Part shown: positions 25,151-33,930 of the stretch, one piece after another
Numbering within the stretch: the stretch's first letter is position 1
How the letters are laid out: every line of letters starts with the position of its first letter
Source: Cytophagales bacterium
GTDB lineage: Bacteria > Bacteroidota > Bacteroidia > Cytophagales > Bernardetiaceae
Length of the DNA stretch: 64,000 nt
Assembly: GCA_013299045.1 (NCBI GenBank)
Contig: JAAFJX010000016.1
Coordinates: 1-64,000 of the forward strand
Direction of reading: 5' to 3'
Made by a program: the position numbers and the translations under genes
The notes under the pieces: generated by a model
What the model was told of the DNA's origin: nothing
Database searches by the model: none
What the model saw: the letters and a program-made list of their open reading frames with translations, nothing else

Positions 25151-26569
25151 TTATCTCTGTGTGAATGAATAAACGCCTTCCTGACCCGCCAAGTTGTAGC
25201 CTCTAATAATTAGGCGGCCTCGGGAATTTTCTAGAAGACCTATCAATTGTTTCGGGTTACTAACAGGCTGGTCGTTGATAGATATGATGATAAACTCTTC
25301 TTCAATGCCTTGTAATTTGCCGCCAGCATTTTCAGAAATGATTACGCCATTTTCTATGTTAAACTTATTTTTAAGGTGTTTGGGTGCGCTTTCAAAAGAA
25401 GCGCCCAGTCGCTCAGAGCGCAGCATATCAGTCTTTACAACATCTGAACCGCCATCAATATTGGTTAGCTTTACTTTAAATTCTTTTGGTTCACCTTTGC
25501 GTTCTATTTTGAAGCGCACCTCCTGTCCTGGTCTGTAATAACTCATTTGTTCGTCATAATCAGACTTTGAATCAATAGCTACTCCATTGATTTCTAAAAT
25601 AATATCGCTTCGGCGCAAACCTGCTTCAGCAGCAGACGCATCTTCTTCGAGAGCAAAAATAGCAACACCACGAATACTTTTTAAGTCTAGGCGTTCCGCA
25701 ATTTCTTCAGTAACTTCCACTACATCAGCCCCAATAAAGGCTTTTTGGACGATGCCATAGTTCTTGAGGTCAGCCACAATTTTAGCTACCATGTCCGAAG
25801 GAACAGCAAAACCATAGCCCATATAAGAACCATTTTTAGAATAGATAGCCGTATTAATACCCACCAACTCGCCGCGGTCGTTCACCAACGCACCACCACT
25901 ATTACCCGGATTGATGGCAGCGTCTGTTTGAATGAAGGATTCCATCGGAAACTGACCATTACCGTCCAGTTTGCGGCCTTTGGCACTTACAATTCCGGCA
26001 GTTACTGTAGAATTGAGGTTAAAAGGATTACCCACGGCCAAAACCCATTCGCCTACCTTTAAGTTTTGGGAAGAGGCAAAACGAACGGCAGGAAGTTTTT
26101 CTGCTTCAATCTTGAGGAGAGCAATATCTGTTGCGGGGTCTGTACCCACTACTTTAGCTTCATAGTTGCGTTTGTTGTGGACAACCGTAATGCTCTTGGC
26201 TCTTTTGATAACGTGATTATTGGTTACAATGTAGCCATCAGGCGAGATGATAACACCAGAGCCAGTCCCGAGCACTTCATAATTCTGCTCATGCCCGCCA
26301 AAGAACATATCCATCCATGTAACTTGCTGAACACCAGTAGAAATTGTTTTAATGAATACAACTGTGGGAGCGCTAATGGCAGACGCTTCTTTGAGGTCTG
26401 GGAGGGTCTTAATGCTGCTGAAATCTGCATTTTGGAAAATTTCCGCATCTTTGGTGCTGCTGGCTTGCTCAAAATTAGGGCTGTTATTGTAAATGACTAA
26501 GTAAAAAAGAATTGCGCCCAGAAGCCCTGAAAAAAATCCGATAGCAGCTGTTTTTAATGTGTGTTGCAT
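25151..26569 (-). CDS. HtrA/DegP-family periplasmic serine protease
   Basis: This envelope protease and chaperone has 472 residues. An N-terminal hydrophobic segment (residues 8-27) acts as signal or anchor. The trypsin-like domain carries the catalytic triad His119 (TNNHVIKRAKS), Asp148 (DPATDIALLKI) and Ser224 (NPGNSGGALV). Two PDZ domains follow, the first around GLRRSDIILEINGVAIDS and the second shorter and degenerate at the C-terminus. HtrA proteins degrade misfolded envelope proteins. It is monocistronic; the 311 bases upstream hold only a lone IS end. The family assignment is secure, but DegP, DegQ and DegS cannot be separated by sequence alone. Confidence 0.95.
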   Translation of the reverse strand: MQHTLKTAAIGFFSGLLGAILFYLVIYNNSPNFEQASSTKDAEIFQNADFSSIKTLPDLKEASAISAPTVVFIKTISTGVQQVTWMDMFFGGHEQNYEVLGTGSGVIISPDGYIVTNNHVIKRAKSITVVHNKRNYEAKVVGTDPATDIALLKIEAEKLPAVRFASSQNLKVGEWVLAVGNPFNLNSTVTAGIVSAKGRKLDGNGQFPMESFIQTDAAINPGNSGGALVNDRGELVGINTAIYSKNGSYMGYGFAVPSDMVAKIVADLKNYGIVQKAFIGADVVEVTEEIAERLDLKSIRGVAIFALEEDASAAEAGLRRSDIILEINGVAIDSKSDYDEQMSYYRPGQEVRFKIERKGEPKEFKVKLTNIDGGSDVVKTDMLRSERLGASFESAPKHLKNKFNIENGVIISENAGGKLQGIEEEFIIISINDQPVSNPKQLIGLLENSRGRLIIRGYNLAGQEGVYSFTQR

Positions 26570-26728
26570 ATTTGCTTATTGTTTGAACGGGTATATGAGT
26601 ATTTAAGTTCAAAATTAGTATTTGTGTGCTTGAATCAACCAACAATACAATCCTAAAACGACAAAACTATATTTGTAGTTTATTAAAGACTCTTAAAAAA
26701 ACTTAAATTTTGGATATGTAACAGTGGT

Positions 26729-26744
26729 GCTTGTTGCACAACTT
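26729..26744. repeat. solitary IS1182-like terminal repeat
   Basis: GCTTGTTGCACAACTT equals the outer 16 bases of the IS element copies in the first 8 kb, read inwards. The sequence beyond diverges and no partner end is seen in the 26570-26880 gap. It is most likely a decayed remnant of the same IS family. The rest of this gap shows no gene. Confidence 0.45.
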
Positions 26745-26880
26745 CGCCAATGATTTTAAAAGCGAAAATCAAATCAGTAAAAATTTATGCAATTTTAATT
26801 CACTTTTCATTTTATTTGCCTAGTCGTGATAATTCGCTTTGCAGCGGGCTTGGTCAAACAAACCCAACGCATAATGTATT

Positions 26881-27762
26881 TTAAAACGCATTTTGTAGAA
26901 GAGCAGCCTGCATCTTTTCTTGCAGTTGTGTAGAGGCGCTTACAAGCGGCAGACGTACCTCAGCCGAACATATCTGCAAGAGAGATAACATTTGCTTGAT
27001 ACCCACGGGGTTTCCTTCTGCAAACATAAGGACGTTTGCGTCTAGTAGTTCAAACATTCGCTGTTTGGCGCGTTCAAAATTACCTTCTAGGGCATAGTCA
27101 GTCATCTCTGTAAATGTTTTTGGAAAGGCATTGGCCATCACAGCAATCACACCAATAGCGCCCAGCGCAATGAGTGGCACTGTCAGGGCATCATCACCCG
27201 CAAACAATTCAAAACCAGGCGGTTTGTCTCGTATAATTTGCATACACTGGGCAATGTCTCCGGAGGCTTCCTTGATACCTATGATGTTGGGGTGAGAAGC
27301 AAGACGCAAGGTTGTTTGCGCCGAGATATTTGAGCCAGTTCTTGCTGGTACGTTATAAAGAATAATAGGCTTGGGGCTAGCGTCCGCAAAAGCCATATAA
27401 TGCCTATAAATGCCTTCCTGAGTAGGTTTGTTATAGTACGGAGACACCGACAAAAAAGCGTCAATACCCTCCGTATTAAGCTCGTTCAAAAACTCAAGGA
27501 TTTGTATGGTGGAGTTGCCGCCTAAGCCATAAATAAGAGGTAAACGATTGGTATTGTTCGCTTTAATGAAATCTACAACAGCTTGTTTCTCGCGACGGTT
27601 AGTGGTAACGGACTCACCAGTAGTGCCATGAACTACCCAAAAGTCCACGTAGTCTTGGGTGTGTTTGAGCAAGCGGCCTAATCCTGCGTAGTCTATCTCT
27701 TTTTGCTCGTTGAAGGGTGTTACGAGTGCCACACCCGTCCCTTTAAGATTCAAATTCGTCAT
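26881..27762 (-). CDS. dapA: 4-hydroxy-tetrahydrodipicolinate synthase DapA
   Basis: DapA condenses pyruvate with aspartate semialdehyde, the first step of the lysine and diaminopimelate branch. The 293-residue TIM-barrel protein shows the Schiff-base Lys164 (IIGIKEASGD), Tyr136 (IILYNVPARTGSN), the TTGES motif at residues 47-51 and the usual GTGVALVTPF start. The ATG at 27762 is chosen; the longer frame begins with TTG at 27777. It is a single gene, divergent from the ECF sigma gene across 271 bases in which I see no clear operator. Confidence 0.95.
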   Translation of the reverse strand: MTNLNLKGTGVALVTPFNEQKEIDYAGLGRLLKHTQDYVDFWVVHGTTGESVTTNRREKQAVVDFIKANNTNRLPLIYGLGGNSTIQILEFLNELNTEGIDAFLSVSPYYNKPTQEGIYRHYMAFADASPKPIILYNVPARTGSNISAQTTLRLASHPNIIGIKEASGDIAQCMQIIRDKPPGFELFAGDDALTVPLIALGAIGVIAVMANAFPKTFTEMTDYALEGNFERAKQRMFELLDANVLMFAEGNPVGIKQMLSLLQICSAEVRLPLVSASTQLQEKMQAALLQNAF

Positions 27763-28033
27763 ATTGCTTAAAGTCAAATAATTAACTTAAAATTTACAAG
27801 GTCGCAAAGTAAATTTCATTCTGGATGCCGCAAAGTTCCTAAAATACTTTCAAAAAGTATCTAAATATGCCTTTAAAAAAAGCACAAACTCTTTAAATTT
27901 TAAACCAGCGTAGAAAGGAATCAACTCATAAAACTGGGTATATAACAACCACTTTTATTTTTTTTATTTTTTTATAACAAGTATGCAACCTAAATAGTTT
28001 CTCTCGCATCTAGTCATTGTAACACGCTAAAAT

Positions 28034-28618
28034 ATGCGCTTCTTCTCAAAAATAGACACCGAACAAGACCTCATAGCAGCCTGCCAAAAGGGAAAGACAT
28101 CTGCCCAGCGCCTGCTCTATGACAAACATTCAAAAAAAATGTTTGGCATCTGTTTGCGCTATATGGGTAATGCTTTTGAGGCTGAAGATGTGCTTGTAAT
28201 GGCTTTTACGCGCATATTTGAGCACATTGGCAGCTACAAGCATGAAGGCAGCTTTGAGGGCTGGATACGCAAAATTGTTGTAAATGAAGCACTGGGGCAG
28301 CTGCGTAAAAAAGGACGTGTTCATTTTGAAGAGCTAGAAACGGCTGACTATAACGGACACTTTGATGTACAAACAGACCGCCTTGGCGCAGATGAACTTA
28401 TGCAACTCATTAAAAAATTGCCCGATGGCTACCGAACAGTTTTTTCTATGTATGCCATTGAAGGCTACTCACATCAAGAGATAGCGGATAAACTTGGCAT
28501 TTCTGAAGGCACCTCAAAATCGCAGCTCAACAGGGCACGCGCTCAGCTCAAAGAAGCCATAGAAGCTCTTGAAAACCGCGACCAACTTTTTTTCAGTACA
28601 TCAACCAACAGCCACTAA
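28034..28618 (+). CDS. ECF-type RNA polymerase sigma factor
   Basis: The 194-residue sigma-70-family protein has region 2 (about residues 20-85), with YMGNAFEAEDVLVMAFTRIF and the -10 reader GSFEGWIRKIVVNEAL, and region 4 (about 130-180), with LPDGYRTVFSMYAIEGYSH and the helix-turn-helix IADKLGISEGTSKSQLNRAR. No extra domain is present. It is followed after 19 bases by a gene for a single-span membrane protein and then an outer-membrane protein, the usual layout for a sigma factor with a membrane-bound regulator and an envelope target. No anti-sigma zinc motif is visible in the partner. Confidence 0.93.
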   Translation: MRFFSKIDTEQDLIAACQKGKTSAQRLLYDKHSKKMFGICLRYMGNAFEAEDVLVMAFTRIFEHIGSYKHEGSFEGWIRKIVVNEALGQLRKKGRVHFEELETADYNGHFDVQTDRLGADELMQLIKKLPDGYRTVFSMYAIEGYSHQEIADKLGISEGTSKSQLNRARAQLKEAIEALENRDQLFFSTSTNSH

Positions 28619-28637
28619 GCAATTAATTCTTTTTCCT

Positions 28638-29411
28638 ATGACAAAGCAAAACATTCATATAGATAGGCTTTTTAAAGACAAACTCAGCCACCACGAAGTT
28701 GCGCCTTCCTCAAAGGCATGGGAGCGCATACAAGGTTCTAAAACCTCAAGAGGTTGGCTGTGGTGGTTGCTGCCTCTGCTGTTGTTAGGCGGCTTTGTAG
28801 GCTACCGCTCGATGGTACTGGTCAGCCATAGCCCAATGGACAAGGCAGCGGTCTTGGCGCATGAGCCAAAAGGTTGGGGTACTCAGGCGACTAACGTCAT
28901 TGCAGAGCCTAAGGATACTGAAGTAAGAACAAATACATCTAAGGTATTTGAAGATAATCACTTAAATCCAATGAATACGCCTAAAGAAAAAGCACAAAGC
29001 ACAAGCGAAGCGAATGTTAAAAGCATACAAAGCAAGAATACCAAACAGTTTGCTAAGCGCCGTTCGCAATCAAAAAGTAAAGCAGCAAATGCGTCTATAC
29101 TGGCTGATGCTTCATTAGATATGATAGGCTCTGTCGCGGTATCTGAGCCAATTAGCAGCCCTATTGATAGTGCTGTAGGTTTATCAGAAAAAACGAATGC
29201 TGGGTCAGCGATTCGGTTTGCAGATGAGAATAGCGAAACCAGCAATGCGCCACGATTTAAAGTGTCCGTTAATTTAGGGCAAGCAGGTAGCGCCGAAGAG
29301 AGCGCTGAGAGGCTGCCCATTGACCCAAAGTACATGAAAGAAGCTCCTAAAAATCCATTTGTGCGTGCTTTCCAAAAAGTAAGTGAGTGGGTTAAAAATT
29401 GGCGCAAATAA
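28638..29411 (+). CDS. single-span membrane protein, possible anti-sigma partner
   Basis: The 257-residue protein has about 40 cytoplasmic residues (DRLFKDKLSHHEVAPSSKAW), one transmembrane segment near residues 45-63 (GWLWWLLPLLLLGGFVGY) and a long, low-complexity periplasmic part rich in Ser, Ala, Lys and Glu. The N-terminal pattern (lF+.KL..h...P...AW..I) is common in Bacteroidota proteins encoded just after ECF sigma genes. Anti-sigma activity is inferred only from this position. The ATG at 28638 is chosen over an upstream frame start at 28569 that overlaps the sigma gene. Confidence 0.65.
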   Translation: MTKQNIHIDRLFKDKLSHHEVAPSSKAWERIQGSKTSRGWLWWLLPLLLLGGFVGYRSMVLVSHSPMDKAAVLAHEPKGWGTQATNVIAEPKDTEVRTNTSKVFEDNHLNPMNTPKEKAQSTSEANVKSIQSKNTKQFAKRRSQSKSKAANASILADASLDMIGSVAVSEPISSPIDSAVGLSEKTNAGSAIRFADENSETSNAPRFKVSVNLGQAGSAEESAERLPIDPKYMKEAPKNPFVRAFQKVSEWVKNWRK

Positions 29412-29481
29412 CAATACCAAAACCCCAACTGTTTATCACCATTCTCATTCTTCAAACACAACCCATTATCAAGAACACACC

Positions 29482-30657
29482 ATGAAAACTAGTAACTTTT
29501 TTGACCGCATGAATGCCCACGTTTTGAAACTGGCCTGCCTACTTATCTTTGCAATAGGCTTCACGAATGCCAGCAAAGCGACTGCCTTAACATCACGCAA
29601 TAGCCCAGATACCATCGTTATCTCGTTCGGCGATAGCAAAATGTATTTTGTAGTTAAGAATACCCAAGACCGAGAAATGCTTCGCGAAATGGACTTGAAT
29701 GCTATTGTTCAAAAGACTATCAGCGTTATGGATTCTGCTCAAAAAACAGGCTCTACCATTGTAGTCAAGGACGACTTGGGCAACAACGTTACAGTGAATG
29801 GCGCATCTACACCCACCGAACTTTCTATTGCCAGTGGCCAAAATACAGTAGCACGTGTGCGCATACAAGATAAGGACGGTTGTTATGTGTACAAAGAGCG
29901 TAAGAACGATGCCAAAGCATCAGGGCAGGGCAGTTCTCATAATTATAGTTATAGTTATGACTACGATTATGACTATGACTACGATTATGACAACGATTGC
30001 GAAGATAGGCGCTATCACCTCTTGGAAAGCGGTTTGCGTATGGAATTAGGTTTTAATAATTTCATTCAAAACAGCAAACTCGTATCTGATAAGCCTTATG
30101 ATTTAAACCCACTTGGTTCACGTTACTTTGCGCTTTACAGCAGCACAAATTTAGCCTTGGGGCATCGCCAACATACACCATTGAGCTTAGATTTTGGCTT
30201 GGGTTTGGTTTGGAACAATTTTATGTTTCAGGACAATGTAGAAATAGCTAAAGGCAGCAGCAGCGTTGAGTTTGTTAGCTCGGACAAAGACCTCAAAAAA
30301 TCTAAACTCACAGCTCTCTACCTTTCCGTGCCAGTTCTTCTAAAATATAATTTTGGCAAAAAGCATTCTAGCAGCGTCCGAGACGGGTTTTATATAGGAG
30401 TAGGTGGCTACGTGAGCTACCGCCTGAACAGTTACTCAAAACTGATGTACTTTGACGGCGACGGCAAGCAAAAAGATCACTTAGGCTCAGATTTTTATCT
30501 GAACGATATTCGCTACGGCCTTATGGGCGAAGTAGGCTTGGGAAGCCGTTACGGTACAAATGCCGCCATATTTGCCTCTTATGACCTAACGCCTGCCTTT
30601 GCCACCAATAAAGGCCCTAAAGTGAACGTAGTCAATTTTGGAATCCGCATTTTTTAA
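29482..30657 (+). CDS. outer-membrane beta-barrel protein with Tyr-Asp repeat
   Basis: The 391-residue protein has a signal peptide (ending NASKA), an N-terminal domain of about 130 residues, then a Tyr/Asp repeat (residues about 155-172, YDYDYDYDYD) encoded by TAYGAY hexanucleotide repeats at 29947-29994, and a C-terminal barrel ending NFGIRIF with terminal Phe. The barrel part looks like the PF13568-type outer-membrane barrel common in Bacteroidota. The start ATG at 29482 gives a proper signal; the frame opens earlier at 29383. It is third in the sigma-factor cluster and may be the regulated envelope target. Confidence 0.75.
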   Translation: MKTSNFFDRMNAHVLKLACLLIFAIGFTNASKATALTSRNSPDTIVISFGDSKMYFVVKNTQDREMLREMDLNAIVQKTISVMDSAQKTGSTIVVKDDLGNNVTVNGASTPTELSIASGQNTVARVRIQDKDGCYVYKERKNDAKASGQGSSHNYSYSYDYDYDYDYDYDNDCEDRRYHLLESGLRMELGFNNFIQNSKLVSDKPYDLNPLGSRYFALYSSTNLALGHRQHTPLSLDFGLGLVWNNFMFQDNVEIAKGSSSVEFVSSDKDLKKSKLTALYLSVPVLLKYNFGKKHSSSVRDGFYIGVGGYVSYRLNSYSKLMYFDGDGKQKDHLGSDFYLNDIRYGLMGEVGLGSRYGTNAAIFASYDLTPAFATNKGPKVNVVNFGIRIF

Positions 30658-30734
30658 ACTACAAACAATAGTGAGTGGATAAAAAGGCATTTAAAGACAC
30701 TCAATAATTTAGCCCCAATTCAATTTGAATATCA

Positions 30735-30773
30735 CCACAAAAGCGGCAGTTATTTTAACTGCCGTCTTTGTGG
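30735..30773 (+). terminator. hairpin terminator after sigma cluster
   Basis: CCACAAAAGCGGCAGTT pairs with AACTGCCGTCTTTGTGG with one mismatch. The loop is a short T-rich stretch. It closes the sigma-factor cluster 78 bases after the barrel gene. Confidence 0.6.
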
Positions 30774-30799
30774 TAAACAATCATTCTTGAGAATATATC

Positions 30800-30960
30800 T
30801 AGTCGTCCTTTAAAATACATCTAAAAGATTTTTTATCAGTGAGTTAAACAAGCATTTCATCTTCAAAATTTCTTAGTTTTTAACCTATTTTGTCAAAAAA
30901 CTGGCAAAATCTAAAGGGCTTTTTAAGTCCTGCACTGCCTCGCATCAGACAAAAAAGCAG
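30800..30960 (+). mobile_element. degenerate MITE copy M4
   Basis: The left end TAGTCGTCCTTTAAAA and about 140 following bases match the MITE family, including TTTTGTCAAA..ACTGGCAA and GCCTCGCATCAGACAAAA. It is clearly more diverged than M1-M3. No right end is recognised; the sequence to 31101 holds nothing else I can name. Confidence 0.55.
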
Positions 30961-31101
30961 AAAATAAACTGAATTGGTTCGGTCGTTTCAGGATAGCTTG
31001 CAGGGCCTCTGAACAGCTATATTTTTAAGTTGAATTCAACTTGAATTTATCAGAGAAGAATAGTGTTCATAAAACAATATTTTTTTAATTTTTTTAAATA
31101 T

Positions 31102-31132
31102 TTTGTACGTATAAAAATTTCTTGTAATTTTG
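31102..31132 (+). promoter_or_regulatory. Bacteroidota-type promoter
   Basis: TTTG at 31102-31105 and TAATTTTG at 31125-31132 are separated by exactly 19 bases, matching the TTTG-N19-TAnnTTTG consensus. It lies 110 bases upstream of the 31243 gene. Confidence 0.65.
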
Positions 31133-31242
31133 CACAAAAATATTCTGATACGGAACACATACACTCTTCTGTGGCTCTTTGCGCAGAATTTAATTCCACA
31201 TACACTCTTGTTAAGTATTTTTAAAAGTAAAAAGTCTAAAAA

Positions 31243-32736
31243 ATGGCTAAGCTCAAACAAGTTATAAAGCAATTATCCGATGCGGATTTCCGAGTTATAC
31301 ACACCGAACTCTTAGGGAGTAGTGCGGACAAATCTGCTTATTTATTGACCGCATTGCGTAACGGTCAGGCCAATGACGCACGTATAATGGAAGAGCTAGA
31401 TGTCAATACAAATGCCTATTACACGCTCCGCTCACGCCTGAATCAAAAAATTGAGGAGTACCTGCTTCAGCAAATGGAAGCGCCAAGAACCGATTTACTC
31501 AAGAAAATCTTGAATATTTCAGATATTATTTTCACTAAGCCGCGTGCCATTGCATCTGCCTCCTTGCGTAAGTTAGAAAAGGAACTCATAGAGTATGACT
31601 TGTCGGGTGAGTTAATAATGGTGTATAAAAATCTAAAAAAATTGCATATAAACTCGTCTGATTATTACACCTATTCGCAACTTTACAATAAGCACGTCGC
31701 ATTTACGCTAGCCGTGGACAAGGCTGAAGATATTTTGTCCGAATACTTCAAGCGTTTCGGTTTATACAGCCTCTCTAACGACCCTGAAGACCGTTCCGCG
31801 CTTTGCTTGTTGTCTGATGAAATGACCAATGTGGCCAAACTCTATGATTCGCACCGTTTGTATGTGTATAACAGTCTCTTAACAGTCTTTCATCGTCTTT
31901 TTGTTATTGGCGACGAAAACGCACCTAGGTCTAGTGAGCCTATTGAAGACATTTTGGCTAAAACAGCTAAGATATTGCAAAGTTTTCCGCTAGACCCCGT
32001 CTATCATCACCTTAAGCTCCCGCTCGAATACCTAAAAATGGAGTATTACAACCACTATGGTATTTACAGAAAAGCAGATAGAAGTTATGAAGAAATAAGC
32101 GAATCTTATCCGTATTTGCTTTCTAATTTTTCGGGCTATACATTCCCCTCACGTGTTCTTTTTACACGCTTAGAGCGCGCTATACGCTTACAAATGACTG
32201 AAAGCTTGGAAGCAGAGAATGAGGTTATCTTCCAAGACTTAGATATTCCATTTGAAGATGTCCCTTTTGTAACCAATTATTACGTGTATCGTTCGCTTTG
32301 CTGCCACTTTGCAGGTGAGCACGAAAAAGCAGCTAAATGGTTAAACGATTTGCTTTCAGAGGTTTCTCTCAAAAAATATCCGCTTCTTTATATGGAGCTA
32401 AAGGCTCTCTTAGCTTTAGAATATTGTTTGGCCAATGACAATGAACTTTATACGCAAGTGGTTGGCAGTGCGCAGCGCCAGATACGAATTTATGGCAAAA
32501 ACGATTGCGAAAGCGTTGCTACATTTGTAAAGATTCTAAAAATACTCACAAGTGAGTCCAAAAAGGATAAAGATGCAAAAATATTGTTGATGACTCAAAA
32601 GAGCAGCTATAAAAACAGCAATATCTTTAATCCAATGCGTTATATCGTTTTTGATGAGCGTATTATAGGGCTAGGCTCTAAAACCCGTCTCACGTACGTT
32701 GACCCAGATGATGACATGGATAACGAAGATGCTTAG
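31243..32736 (+). CDS. uncharacterised helical-repeat protein
   Basis: The 497-residue protein has no signal peptide or membrane span and is predicted almost wholly alpha-helical, with a repeat-like spacing of Leu/Tyr pairs that could be TPR- or HEAT-like. The N-terminal 80 residues (KQLSDADFRVIHTELLGSS, then LRNGQANDARIMEELDV and YTLRSRLNQKIEEYLL) look like a small DNA-binding or interaction domain, but that is a guess. I recognise no family. It has its own good promoter (31102-31132) and is followed 61 bases later by a zinc-ribbon protein gene. Confidence 0.72.
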   Translation: MAKLKQVIKQLSDADFRVIHTELLGSSADKSAYLLTALRNGQANDARIMEELDVNTNAYYTLRSRLNQKIEEYLLQQMEAPRTDLLKKILNISDIIFTKPRAIASASLRKLEKELIEYDLSGELIMVYKNLKKLHINSSDYYTYSQLYNKHVAFTLAVDKAEDILSEYFKRFGLYSLSNDPEDRSALCLLSDEMTNVAKLYDSHRLYVYNSLLTVFHRLFVIGDENAPRSSEPIEDILAKTAKILQSFPLDPVYHHLKLPLEYLKMEYYNHYGIYRKADRSYEEISESYPYLLSNFSGYTFPSRVLFTRLERAIRLQMTESLEAENEVIFQDLDIPFEDVPFVTNYYVYRSLCCHFAGEHEKAAKWLNDLLSEVSLKKYPLLYMELKALLALEYCLANDNELYTQVVGSAQRQIRIYGKNDCESVATFVKILKILTSESKKDKDAKILLMTQKSSYKNSNIFNPMRYIVFDERIIGLGSKTRLTYVDPDDDMDNEDA

Positions 32737-32797
32737 TTTTCTTGGTCTTGTACTTACAAAATATTGGTTTTCAGGAAACCTTGAAATTCGTTCATAG

Positions 32798-33793
32798 ATG
32801 GCCTTTACTTATTTTGACTTTGACTTTAGGTACGTGGGTGCAGACGGCAAGCCATACGGACGAACGCAACGCGGCAATATTAAAGATGATGGTTTAACGC
32901 TCGGTGAAGACGTGCTCTATTTCCATTACATCTTTGATACTGCCAAGGATTATGACGACTTAGTCTTAGTCTTGTTTCCGGCCATAGCCGCTGCCAGCAG
33001 TATTACGGATAGAGTCTTGAAGGGCACAAACGCTCTCGTTTTAAGACTAGAACCAGATAATCTGCTGGCTGTAAAAAGTCAGATAGACAGAAAATACACA
33101 GCGCTACAGGCCAAGCTCAAACGCGAAAAAATGGGCTACCAAAAAAATCTGCACAATTTCCGTATCACGCCTTGTCCTGTTTGTGATGCTACCATAGACC
33201 TCTCTCAAAGGCCAGACACGCCCTACATTTATTGCCGATACTGCGAAACCATTTTTAATAAACACCGACATTTTTTTACGGGGGCTGATAAATACGCACT
33301 CTGCTATGAATGTGGTTATTACAGCCAAGTAAAACATTATAGTGGATTAGGAACAAAGGACTCCAAAGAGTTTTGCATTAACTGTGCGGAGTCCCATATC
33401 GGTAAGGACTGGACACTCGTTTTTAAGCGCCCTTTGCACTTTTTTGCAAAAATACAAACCCAGCAAGAAGCAAATCCTCACTTCACGGATTTGGACAGAG
33501 CCAATAAACTAGGCCGAAAAGGTGAACTTAGCAAGGCAGAAGTCTTTTACAACAACATGCTGCTGCACGTAAAAAGTTATCCCGCCATTCATTATAACTT
33601 TGGCAAAGCCATTTTGGATATAGCTCATCATATTCTGGCCAACCCGCAATCCGCAGAAGATTTGGCACAGGTTAATGACCTCCTGACTCGTTCTGCTGCA
33701 CAGTTTGAGATGTCTTTAAAGGCTTGTTGTAACTACCAACCTACTTTAGAGATACTCAAAAAATTCAGCGACCTCCCCTACGTGAAGCGTTAA
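32798..33793 (+). CDS. uncharacterised protein with two CxxC zinc sites
   Basis: The 331-residue protein has an N-terminal beta-rich domain (residues 1-110), a central zinc-ribbon-like part with CPVCDATI and YIYCRYCETIF (residues about 126-150) and a second set CYECGYYS and FCINCAES (about 168-200), and a C-terminal helical part with a TPR-like stretch (KLGRKGELSKAEVFYNNML). Eight Cys in four CxxC pairs suggest two zinc ions. No catalytic motif is recognised. Its position after 31243 suggests a functional link. Confidence 0.72.
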   Translation: MAFTYFDFDFRYVGADGKPYGRTQRGNIKDDGLTLGEDVLYFHYIFDTAKDYDDLVLVLFPAIAAASSITDRVLKGTNALVLRLEPDNLLAVKSQIDRKYTALQAKLKREKMGYQKNLHNFRITPCPVCDATIDLSQRPDTPYIYCRYCETIFNKHRHFFTGADKYALCYECGYYSQVKHYSGLGTKDSKEFCINCAESHIGKDWTLVFKRPLHFFAKIQTQQEANPHFTDLDRANKLGRKGELSKAEVFYNNMLLHVKSYPAIHYNFGKAILDIAHHILANPQSAEDLAQVNDLLTRSAAQFEMSLKACCNYQPTLEILKKFSDLPYVKR

Positions 33794-33872
33794 GAACTGA
33801 CACTCGCTAAAACTGAGCAGTCAAACGCTGGAGCATATAAAATTCCAGCACTAAATTAAAAAAAACAAGCGC

Positions 33873-33906
33873 TTTGCTTTTTTTTAGCAGCAAGTCCTTA
33901 TATTTG
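33873..33906 (+). promoter_or_regulatory. Bacteroidota-type promoter of ettA
   Basis: TTTG at 33873-33876 and TATATTTG at 33899-33906, 22 bases apart, lie just before the EttA start at 33931. The -7 element matches well; the spacing is slightly long. Confidence 0.5.
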
Positions 33907-33930
33907 CCTCAAACAACTCAAATAAAAGCA

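Noticed and set aside
30960-31030. Right half of MITE copy M4, suggested by a GATAGCTTGC match to M1
   Set aside because: The match is in the wrong orientation and only about 12 bases long.
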